NCBI GenBank assembly: GCA_023446675.1 | Contig: JAEXPO010000487.1 | Span: forward strand, 1 to 5,747 | Direction of reading: 5' to 3' | Origin: Bacillota bacterium | GTDB lineage: Bacteria; Bacillota; Clostridia; DSM-8532 | Length of the DNA: 5,747 nt | Shown: positions 1 through 5,747 of the stretch, piece by piece | How positions within the stretch are numbered: the first letter of the stretch is position 1 | Layout: the number at the start of each line of letters is the position of its first letter | The notes under the pieces: generated by a model | The model's input: only the letters and a program-made list of their open reading frames with translations | Database searches by the model: none | Told to the model about the DNA's origin: nothing | Translations under genes and position numbers: made by a program

Positions 1-1
1 G

Positions 2-880
2 GACAGAGACCAGGAAAAAGACTGGGGAAGAGACGGCGAAAGTGATATAAAAAGAAACCTTGGGACTGAAAATGATAGGGAGCTTAAAGCCTCCGCAGAG
101 GAATCTGCGGTTTCCATACATGAAATAAATCCCACAGCACCTACTGCTTCGACGCAGGCAGAAAGCAGCCCGGAGGAGCAGAAACCGGAAAAACAGGATC
201 CGGCAGATGAAAACCGTCACATAATCAATGAAACAGATGCACTGCTAATGGTGGAGGAAAACACCGTTTCTGTTAATAATTCAGAATCAGAAGGTATTTT
301 GGAGCTTAAAGAGGCGGAAATTGTTGGACAGGTATTTGATACCTACCTCATTTTGCAGCACGGGCAGGCCATGTTTTTAATTGACCAGCATGCCGCTCAC
401 GAACGCATTCGTTATGAGGTATTAAAGGACGGCATAGCCAGGGGAGAGGTTCGCTCTCAAATTCTGATTGCGCCTTTGCCTGTAAAGCTTTCCGGCACAG
501 AGTATGACTTTGTTATGAGCCGGTTGGAGGATTTTGAGCTTATCGGCTTTGAGCTGGAGCCTTTCGGTATGAATACTCTTTTAATAAGAAGCGTCCCCGA
601 GCTGTATGACGGAAGCTTTGGCCCTTCGGATTTTCAGGAGATCGTCGGGAGATTTATGGAAACCGGACGACGAAATACGGGAATAAGCGACGAAACCCTT
701 TACCTTATGTCCTGCAAAAGTGCCCTGAAGGCTAACAGGGCTATGGAAAGGGATGAAATAAGGCATATCCTTAAGGAGCTGGCACGGATGGAAAATCCCT
801 ATACCTGCGTCCATGGCCGTCCGGTTATTATACGCCTTGAAAAAAAGGAACTGGAAAAATGGTTCAAGAGGATTGTATAA
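2..880 (+). CDS. mutL: DNA mismatch repair protein MutL, C-terminal part (5' end outside window)
   Basis: MutL links mismatch recognition by MutS to strand removal, and in bacteria lacking MutH it nicks the new strand itself. The frame is open from base 2, so the ATG at 248 is an internal methionine and the ATPase N-terminus lies upstream of the window. The first ~95 codons are polar and charged, rich in E, K, S, T, P and Q, and read as the flexible linker. The C-terminal dimerisation/endonuclease domain starts near 300 (EAEIVGQVFDTYLIL). It carries the complete metal-binding motif DQHA-x2-E-x4-E (383-418), the CKSALKAN block (713-736), CVHGRP (806-823) and a terminal FKR (863-871). All are hallmarks of nuclease-active MutL. 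The usual C-P/N-HGRP has valine here. The family assignment is secure; nuclease activity is inferred from the motifs. mutS would be expected upstream but is not in view. Confidence 0.96.
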   Translation, partial: DRDQEKDWGRDGESDIKRNLGTENDRELKASAEESAVSIHEINPTAPTASTQAESSPEEQKPEKQDPADENRHIINETDALLMVEENTVSVNNSESEGILELKEAEIVGQVFDTYLILQHGQAMFLIDQHAAHERIRYEVLKDGIARGEVRSQILIAPLPVKLSGTEYDFVMSRLEDFELIGFELEPFGMNTLLIRSVPELYDGSFGPSDFQEIVGRFMETGRRNTGISDETLYLMSCKSALKANRAMERDEIRHILKELARMENPYTCVHGRPVIIRLEKKELEKWFKRIV

Positions 881-952
881 GAAGGCAGGAGCATTTCTGC
901 GGCCGGTGGAAGCGCAGGAAAACGAGGTTGAATCCTAAAGGGAGAGGGTATT

Positions 953-1999
953 ATGAGTAAAGCGGTTCTTAAATGCTTATTATGTATAACCTGGATTTTC
1001 TTATTAAGCGGTTGCACGAATCAAAGAAGCTCCTTTCTTGTCGTTTCGGACTATGATTATTTTATGGATGCGGGTGATTTGGGCTTCTACAAAAAGGGAG
1101 ATCTTTATGGCTTTATTAACCTTAATGGACAAGCCTCCGAACTTAAGCCTTTTTCCCTGGAGGATACGTTAAGTGAAGCAATCAATCTGGAAACGGTGAA
1201 ATGCGTTAATGGCATGGCTGTTTTCTCAACCGTCCCCTCTGCTGAAGGGGGCAAATCCTCAGAAGGGTTTATGGATTTACAGGGTAATGTGGTTATGAAA
1301 GAGGAATGGGAAGGGCTATCCGTGTTCAATAGCTCGGGATATGCCTCTGTTTATGACGAAAGGCTTGCTGAATATGTTATCATCAATAAAAGCGGTGAAA
1401 CAGTAAGAGAAAGCCAGTCCTACATCGAGCCCTATTATCCGTATCAGGATATTTTCATTTTGAGTGATGCTTCCGACTCAGCAAATGCACATTTGGGATA
1501 CTATGTGTTGGATAAGGACTTGAGTCTTATGCTTGATGATTTGCAGGTTTATTACCAGTCAGGGCCGGAGCTTGCTCATACAAGACAATATACCCTGTTT
1601 GGCGACAGTGAAAAATTCATCTATAAAAAAGATAATAAGTATTACATTTATGAAATTGCAAGCAGGGAAACCATTGCTGAATTTAATGATTATGAGGCTT
1701 TGATGAATAATGAGAAAGCTTTCATTGAAGAGTGTGAAGCGACGTATGCCAATTATTATGAGCATAAGGTAATGACAGAGAGCTATAACGGTGTCTATAT
1801 TGAATATGATGAAGGTTCTGACAGGTATTGGCTGACAGACAAAAACGGGAAAAAGCTCTTTGAGCCGGATTCGGATATAACCGGTCTGACTTACCTGAAA
1901 GAAAAGGTTATTCGCGGCATAAGCCGTACAACGGGCAAGACCGTTGTCCTTTTTAATAAGAACTTTAAATATACCGGGTTGCCCGAGGCTATGCAATGA
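953..1999 (+). CDS. Putative lipoprotein with WG-like beta repeats, function unknown
   Basis: This is a 348-residue protein that I cannot assign to a named gene. The N-terminus is a lipoprotein signal: K3 and K7, a hydrophobic stretch, then the lipobox L18-S19-G20-C21, so lipid attachment at C21 and export to the outer face of the membrane are predicted. The rest is acidic and aromatic-rich. It shows recurring strand-turn units of the pattern aromatic-x-hydrophobic-x-N/D/K-x-x-G: YGFINLNG (52-59), EGFMDLQG (104-111), EYVIINKSG (140-148) and YWLTDKNG (292-299). These resemble degenerate WG/KWG beta repeats, which I infer are ligand- or wall-binding rather than catalytic; no active site is visible. 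The start is supported by AAAGGGAGAGGG at 937-948. The gene lies 72 bp after mutL and 37 bp before miaA, probably cotranscribed. It is AT-rich in places (17 of 60 G/C at 1621-1680 by my count). Confidence 0.85.
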   Translation: MSKAVLKCLLCITWIFLLSGCTNQRSSFLVVSDYDYFMDAGDLGFYKKGDLYGFINLNGQASELKPFSLEDTLSEAINLETVKCVNGMAVFSTVPSAEGGKSSEGFMDLQGNVVMKEEWEGLSVFNSSGYASVYDERLAEYVIINKSGETVRESQSYIEPYYPYQDIFILSDASDSANAHLGYYVLDKDLSLMLDDLQVYYQSGPELAHTRQYTLFGDSEKFIYKKDNKYYIYEIASRETIAEFNDYEALMNNEKAFIEECEATYANYYEHKVMTESYNGVYIEYDEGSDRYWLTDKNGKKLFEPDSDITGLTYLKEKVIRGISRTTGKTVVLFNKNFKYTGLPEAMQ

Positions 2000-2019
2000 T
2001 CTTTTTAATGTATTTCTTT

Positions 2020-2029
2020 GAAAGGCAGG
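2020..2029 (+). promoter_or_regulatory. Ribosome binding site for miaA, supporting a TTG start
   Basis: GAAAGGCAGG is a purine-rich, imperfect Shine-Dalgarno stretch ending 7 bases before the TTG at 2037. An in-frame TAA at 2031-2033 blocks any earlier start. The next in-frame ATG (codon 26) would delete the P-loop, so TTG is favoured. The GTG at codon 4 (2046) is the only serious alternative. Confidence 0.6.
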
Positions 2030-2036
2030 TTAAAGT

Positions 2037-2990
2037 TTGGATAAAGTGATTGTGATTGCCGGTCCGACAGCTTCGGGAAAAACGGCGCTGGCTATCGCTC
2101 TGGCTAAGGAAATGGGCGGAGAAATAATCTCCGCCGATTCGATGCAAATTTACCGGAATATGGATATAGGTACTGCCAAGCCTTCCCTGGAGGAGAGAGA
2201 AGGTGTTCCCCATCATTTAATTGATATTATTGAACCGGACATTTCCTTTAGCGTGGTTCATTTTAAGGAAAGGGCCGAGGCATGCATAAAAGCTGTTCTG
2301 TCCAGGGGAAAAATTCCTATTATCGCCGGAGGAACCGGCCTTTACATTAATGCACTTGCTTATAACCTCACTTTTTCCGAATCAACCGGAAACGAAGCCT
2401 TCCGTAAGGAGATGCAGGCGCTTGCCCGGGAAAAAGGCTCTGTTTTCCTCTATGAGAGGCTTAAGGACGTTGATCCTAAAGGAGCCCTTGCTATTCATCC
2501 AAACAATGTGGTGAGGGTTATACGGGCCCTGGAGGTATACGAGGCAACTCAAAGGCCTATATCTGAGCACCGGGAGGAGTCCCGGCTTGTGCCCCCTCCT
2601 TATGATTACCGGCTTTTTGCCCTCACTTTGGATAGAAGCGTACTCTATGAGCGCATTGAACGCAGAGTTGATATTATGATGGAAAAAGGGCTGTTTGAAG
2701 AGGTGCGGAAGCTTTTAAACGCCGGTTATTCACCGGAGCTCCAATCCATGCAGGCCATCGGCTATAAGGAATGCATTGCGGCACTGGAGAACCGAATCAG
2801 CCGGGAGGAGGCCATCGCTGCAATCAAGCTTGGTACAAGACATTACGCAAAGCGCCAAATGACGTGGTTTAAAAAGCTTGAGGGTGTAAATTGGCTTAAT
2901 TCGGATAAAACGGATTTGCGGGCAATGATAAAAATATTGACGGATAACTTGAATAATCCCGGCAGTTTTAGTAAAATGAGGGCAGATTAA
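2037..2990 (+). CDS. miaA: tRNA dimethylallyltransferase MiaA
   Basis: MiaA transfers a dimethylallyl group from DMAPP to N6 of A37 in tRNAs that read codons starting with U, which steadies codon pairing; in many bacteria MiaB then methylthiolates the product. At 317 residues the protein is of normal full length. Visible motifs in order are the P-loop GPTASGKT (9-16), [18 protein letters not shown] (32-49) with the catalytic-type aspartate D34, HHLID (59-63), GGTGLYI (98-104) and the C-terminal [13 protein letters not shown] (266-278), which is the tRNA-contacting family signature. The start is a TTG (see the ribosome site entry). It lies 37 bp after the lipoprotein gene and 43 bp before hfq; miaA-hfq adjacency is widespread in bacteria. 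No frameshift or missing key residue is seen. Confidence 0.97.
   Translation: MDKVIVIAGPTASGKTALAIALAKEMGGEIISADSMQIYRNMDIGTAKPSLEEREGVPHHLIDIIEPDISFSVVHFKERAEACIKAVLSRGKIPIIAGGTGLYINALAYNLTFSESTGNEAFRKEMQALAREKGSVFLYERLKDVDPKGALAIHPNNVVRVIRALEVYEATQRPISEHREESRLVPPPYDYRLFALTLDRSVLYERIERRVDIMMEKGLFEEVRKLLNAGYSPELQSMQAIGYKECIAALENRISREEAIAAIKLGTRHYAKRQMTWFKKLEGVNWLNSDKTDLRAMIKILTDNLNNPGSFSKMRAD
2949..2977 (+). promoter_or_regulatory. Candidate sigma-A promoter for hfq inside the 3' end of miaA
   Basis: TTGAAT at 2949-2954 and TAAAAT at 2972-2977 are separated by 17 bp, each close to the sigma-A consensus. Transcription would begin near 2984, giving a leader of about 50 nt before the hfq GTG. 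In E. coli, hfq is known to have promoters within miaA, so the arrangement is plausible. It was found by eye in AT-rich coding sequence, where chance matches are common. Confidence 0.35.
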
Positions 2991-3018
2991 TGATTTTATA
3001 TCAGTTTATTTTTGGCAC

Positions 3019-3025
3019 AAGGAGG
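3019..3025 (+). promoter_or_regulatory. Strong ribosome binding site for hfq, fixing a GTG start
   Basis: AAGGAGG is a near-perfect Shine-Dalgarno sequence 8 bases before the GTG at 3034. The first in-frame ATG is codon 35, inside the Sm fold, so GTG is the only sensible start. Confidence 0.85.
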
Positions 3026-3033
3026 AAAAGGCC

Positions 3034-3276
3034 GTGAACAAAAACATTAATTTACAGGATGTTTTTCTGAATCAAGTCCGAAAAGAGCATGTACCCGTAA
3101 CCGTTTATTTAACAAACGGATTCCAGCTAAGAGGTATGGTGAAAGGCTTCGACAATTTTACAGTTGTTTTAGACAGCGAAGGTAAGCAGCAATTGGTTTA
3201 TAAGCACGCCATATCTACTGTTTCTCCTATGAAAGCCGTCAACATTATTTTCAACGAAAATAGAGATCAAACGTAA
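3034..3276 (+). CDS. hfq: RNA-binding protein Hfq
   Basis: Hfq is a ring-shaped hexamer with an Sm fold that binds small RNAs and mRNAs in the cytoplasm. The 80-residue protein has the full Sm core with almost no C-terminal extension, typical of Gram-positive forms. Key proximal-face (U-rich RNA) residues are present: Q8, D9, F42, and the Sm2 signature Y56-K57-H58 within YKHAIST. The Sm1 segment covers [26 protein letters not shown]. The lateral rim reads R16-K17-E18-H19, less basic than the E. coli RRER, which may mean weaker sRNA-mRNA annealing (inference). It starts with GTG behind a strong ribosome site, lies 43 bp after miaA and 22 bp before the glycosyltransferase gene, and may also have its own promoter within miaA. 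Confidence 0.97.
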   Translation: MNKNINLQDVFLNQVRKEHVPVTVYLTNGFQLRGMVKGFDNFTVVLDSEGKQQLVYKHAISTVSPMKAVNIIFNENRDQT

Positions 3277-3298
3277 TTTGTGGAGCTGAAAGAGAGAC

Positions 3299-4636
3299 AT
3301 GAAAAAAATATTAATACCGATGATAGAGGCTGGCGGCGGGCACAAGATGCCCGCCCTTGCCATCAAGAGAGCCATTGAGGAACTCTATCCGGGCCAATTT
3401 CAGATTGATGTCATCGATTTTGCCAAGGAATGCGGTGCCATCTGGAATGACAAGCTTATGAAGGGATTCTGGGATTATGCCCTGGATCATCCTGAACTTA
3501 CTACTAATCTCAATACGCTACTTGATGCGCTGAATCATTTTACCCGTTCCAACACCCTCATGCGGCTGTTGTTTCAGCAGTTTATACGCAAGGGAACAAG
3601 CTATATTTATAACTATAAACCGGATATCGTTTTTTCGACACATTTCTTTTGCAGCTCGGCGGCTCTTTTTGCCAGAGAAAAATACAATTTTTCCTATAAA
3701 ATATACAGTTACATGACCGATCCTGTCAGAGGCCATAATATGTGGATTAATAACCGCATTGAAGCCGTTATTGCTGCCACTGAGGAAGCCAGGGAATATC
3801 TTCTTAAACAGGGGCAAAGCAAAAAGGCGGTTAAAGTAATGCCCTTTCCTCTAAATAAGAAGTTTTTTGAGCCTATTTCCAAATCAAAACGTGAAATATT
3901 GGAAGAATTAGGGCTCGATCCTGATGTGAAAACCGTACTTGCCACTTCCGGAGGGCAGGGAATAGGGGAGACAAAAGACTACATCAAATACATTTACACC
4001 AATAAATTACCGTTTAACATCATTGCCATATGCGGTAAGAACAAAGAGCTTGTGGAAGAGCTGGAAACCTTCAAAAAAACGGTTTCTTCCCCTGTAAAGC
4101 TTGCGGTGATGGGCTTTGTAGACAATATGCAGGATCTTCTCTACGCCTCGGATTTGGCCATTGCTAAGGCAGGTGCCTCCACCTCCCTTGAGGTTTTGGT
4201 CAAAAATGTACCGACTATTTTTACCCATTGTGCGGCCCTCCACGAAAAAGGCAACATTGATTTCCATGTGGACAATCAGATGGGGTGGTTTGCTAAAAAT
4301 CAGAAGGAATTCAAAGTCATTATTGATAAGATAATTACCACGGATATTCTGGAACAGTACAAGGCAAATATTCAGAAAAACCCCTATGTTGCACAGCTTC
4401 CGGAAGCATCCAACCGTCTTGCAAAATTTATTGTGGAAGAGATTGACCGCCCCTTTAAAAAGCGCAGACCTACCCGTAAGGTTTATCTGCGAAGCATTGT
4501 GTTTGGCGTACGCCTCAACATCCATCGCATACGCAGCCGTACCGAAAAATACAGGCTTATTCATCGCGGGGCGGACCCGGCTAAGAGGCGGAGCTTAGAA
4601 CCGCGTCGGGGCAGGGAAAAACGAAAAAATCCCTAA
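3299..4636 (+). CDS. MGDG synthase/UgtP-like diacylglycerol glycosyltransferase
   Basis: This 445-residue GT-B fold enzyme resembles plant MGDG synthase, Bacillus UgtP and MurG. The family transfers glucose or galactose from a UDP-sugar to diacylglycerol at the inner face of the membrane, making glycolipids that can anchor lipoteichoic acid. The N-terminal acceptor domain has the glycine-rich AGGGHKMPALAI (from A11, with H15) and T140-D141-P142. The C-terminal nucleotide-sugar domain has LATSGGQGIG, AIAKAGASTSLEVL (G292 to E298) and EKGNIDFHVDNQMGWF (from E316), matching the MGDG synthase pattern. No signal peptide or membrane span is seen, so the enzyme is probably peripheral. Residues 384-445 form a very basic tail, 24 K/R against 4 D/E. 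The ATG lies 22 bp after hfq; GGAG (3282-3285) is 13 bases upstream and a purine run sits nearer, so the ribosome site is modest. The exact sugar and acceptor cannot be told from sequence. Confidence 0.88.
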   Translation: MKKILIPMIEAGGGHKMPALAIKRAIEELYPGQFQIDVIDFAKECGAIWNDKLMKGFWDYALDHPELTTNLNTLLDALNHFTRSNTLMRLLFQQFIRKGTSYIYNYKPDIVFSTHFFCSSAALFAREKYNFSYKIYSYMTDPVRGHNMWINNRIEAVIAATEEAREYLLKQGQSKKAVKVMPFPLNKKFFEPISKSKREILEELGLDPDVKTVLATSGGQGIGETKDYIKYIYTNKLPFNIIAICGKNKELVEELETFKKTVSSPVKLAVMGFVDNMQDLLYASDLAIAKAGASTSLEVLVKNVPTIFTHCAALHEKGNIDFHVDNQMGWFAKNQKEFKVIIDKIITTDILEQYKANIQKNPYVAQLPEASNRLAKFIVEEIDRPFKKRRPTRKVYLRSIVFGVRLNIHRIRSRTEKYRLIHRGADPAKRRSLEPRRGREKRKNP

Positions 4637-4660
4637 ATCAATTAATTCTAAAATAAAGGA

Positions 4661-4696
4661 GGCTGTAGCAAACCTGTTTGCTGCAGCCCTTTTGTT
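4661..4696 (+). terminator. Intrinsic terminator, possibly bidirectional
   Basis: A 12-bp stem pairs 4661-4672 (GGCTGTAGCAAA) with 4677-4688 (TTTGCTGCAGCC) around a CCTG loop. All pairs are Watson-Crick except one U-G. A T-rich tract, CTTTTGTT, follows on the plus strand. The A-rich stretch before the stem (AAAATAAAGGA) gives a T-rich tail on the minus strand, so the same hairpin could also end the convergent regulator gene. It begins 24 bp after the glycosyltransferase stop. Confidence 0.88.
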
Positions 4697-4764
4697 CCTG
4701 AGATTCTGTAAATGTCTTTTATATCCTAAAGCTTTCAAGACTCAATAATCTTAAAGACCTGCCG

Positions 4765-5747
4765 TCACGCCTCGATTAGTCCCCGGCGTTTTGCCTCCAT
4801 CACCGCGTCGGACGAATTATTAACACCCAGCTTTCCATAGGCCAGCTGGGTATGGGTCTTGACGGTACTAAGGCTCAAACCTGTTATGCTGACTATGTCC
4901 GCATTTTTGTAGCCCTGCGACAGCAGATTAATAATGTACTGCTGCTTTTTAGAGAGCTTGACCGGCTTTTCGCTAAAGTAAGCCGTAATCCCTCTATGCT
5001 GAGCGGAAACCTCATGCGCACACAGCAGCACCTGCTTCACATACCGAGAGTCTAGCCGCCCGGAATATTCCGCCCGCCCTGTTTTAGCACTAACCTTTTT
5101 TAGTATGGGCAGTACCGCTGCGCCCTCGTCTGCAATCACTCGAACGGCACCGTAAGGCTGCATCGCGATCAGCGCCTCCTCCAGCAGCTCCATGGCCTTC
5201 TGCTGGGCACTGGTCACCCAGCATAGGGCTGCCTGTAATACACATGCCTCGGCAGCATCAAGCGGACGGCGGTAATCCATGCAAAGCCTCTTCAGCTTCT
5301 CAAGAATCTCCATTGCCTTTTGCTGCTTTGTCAGAACGATGTAAGCCCGCGCCGTAGTAAAATACTGGTAGATCCTATAAAATCGGAGTTGCTCATCGTC
5401 GGTAATAAAAATCTGTTCGAGCCACGATTGTGCGGCCTTCCTGTTGGCATTCCACAGCTGGTGCTTCGTATCAACCGCGAGAAAATTGGGATTGAGGTAA
5501 AGGGCGTTTTCCTCTATAATCCGGGCAGAAAACTGCTCTCTCGTTTTTTTTGATTCACCCATTTTTCCAATGGCGTCCTGAATACCGGATAACATCATAA
5601 ATAAGCAGAAGTGCATCTCAAAGCGCAGTTCTTTTGTAAGCTGGCTCTGTGCCAGAGTGATGGCTTCCAATGCCTTTTCCAGCTTGTTCTGTTCAAAGTA
5701 CAGCCCGGCGCGGACGCAGGAGCAGAACACATCAACCTCACTTACGT
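4765..5747 (-). CDS. MalT-like LuxR-family transcriptional regulator, C-terminal part (5' end outside window)
   Basis: The frame stays open to the window edge, reading SEVDVFCSCVRAG through the GTG at 5730, so that codon is internal and the gene is cut at its 5' end. About 327 residues are seen. Most of this is alpha-helical with TPR-like repeats (for example LYFEQNKLEKALEAITLAQSQL and AMELLEEALIAM), then PYGAVRVIADEGAAVLPIL, the junction block typical of MalT-type regulators. The last ~65 residues (4768-4965) are a GerE/LuxR helix-turn-helix: LSKKQQYIINLLSQGYKNAD, then the recognition helix with STVKTH and KLGV. Complete family members are usually 800-900 residues with an N-terminal STAND ATPase that senses a small ligand; that part is not in view. 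The gene converges on the plus-strand group. It is G/C-rich in places (39 of 60 at 5161-5220), unlike its neighbours. The target and inducer are unknown. Confidence 0.92.
   Translation of the reverse strand, partial: VSEVDVFCSCVRAGLYFEQNKLEKALEAITLAQSQLTKELRFEMHFCLFMMLSGIQDAIGKMGESKKTREQFSARIIEENALYLNPNFLAVDTKHQLWNANRKAAQSWLEQIFITDDEQLRFYRIYQYFTTARAYIVLTKQQKAMEILEKLKRLCMDYRRPLDAAEACVLQAALCWVTSAQQKAMELLEEALIAMQPYGAVRVIADEGAAVLPILKKVSAKTGRAEYSGRLDSRYVKQVLLCAHEVSAQHRGITAYFSEKPVKLSKKQQYIINLLSQGYKNADIVSITGLSLSTVKTHTQLAYGKLGVNNSSDAVMEAKRRGLIEA

Noticed and set aside
248..880. A separate 210-residue gene starting at ATG 248
   Set aside because: The same frame is open without a stop back to base 2 and the upstream residues form a typical MutL linker, so this ATG is internal.
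881..952. Small gene or RNA in the mutL-lipoprotein gap
   Set aside because: The 72 bp hold only the ribosome site; I saw no promoter, strong hairpin or plausible small open frame.
1944..1972. Possible promoter for miaA (TTGTCC and TAAATA)
   Set aside because: Both hexamers match consensus poorly and the spacing is 16 bp; readthrough from upstream is simpler.
1559..1996. A 145-codon open frame on the minus strand with hydrophobic stretches
   Set aside because: It is fully antisense to the lipoprotein gene. Its hydrophobicity follows from the complement of acidic and aromatic codons, and no family is recognisable.
4007..4564. A 185-codon open frame on the minus strand
   Set aside because: It lies wholly within the glycosyltransferase gene on the opposite strand, has no recognisable domain and no good ribosome site; it is a shadow frame.
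4730..4755. AT-rich imperfect hairpin (CTTTCAAGA with TCTTAAAG) as a second terminator for the minus-strand gene
   Set aside because: The stem is short, AT-rich and has a bulge, and no T-tract follows on the minus strand; the 4661-4688 hairpin is far stronger.

Overview
The window looks like ordinary chromosome from a low-to-moderate GC Gram-positive anaerobe, most likely a member of the Clostridia. Supporting signs are the mutL-miaA-hfq gene order, strong AGGAGG-type ribosome sites with TTG and GTG starts, an endonuclease-type MutL, an Hfq with a Gram-positive-type rim, an MGDG-synthase-like glycosyltransferase and a MalT-like LuxR regulator. The genus cannot be fixed from this sequence alone.

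Layout: five genes run on the plus strand from 2 to 4636 with short gaps of 72, 37, 43 and 22 bp. They are the 3' part of mutL (mismatch repair, cut by the window start), a small lipoprotein of unknown function with WG-like beta repeats, miaA (tRNA A37 prenyltransferase), hfq (RNA chaperone) and a glycosyltransferase of the MGDG synthase/UgtP type, probably making membrane glycolipid. A clear intrinsic terminator at 4661-4696 closes the group. A convergent minus-strand gene, cut by the window end, encodes the C-terminal part of a MalT-type LuxR regulator with a TPR-like region and a GerE helix-turn-helix. The gaps shorter than 300 bp hold only ribosome sites, one candidate promoter and the terminator.

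Working together: mutL, miaA and hfq are a widely conserved housekeeping cluster (DNA repair, tRNA modification, RNA regulation). The lipoprotein between mutL and miaA and the glycosyltransferase after hfq are lineage-specific additions, both with cell-envelope roles by inference. A possible sigma-A promoter in the 3' end of miaA could let hfq and the glycosyltransferase be expressed apart from the upstream genes.

I found no mobile element, CRISPR array, RNA gene or defence system, and nothing I would call a previously undescribed system. The points most worth a second look are the unrecognised lipoprotein, the very basic C-terminal tail of the glycosyltransferase and the hfq-glycosyltransferase pairing.
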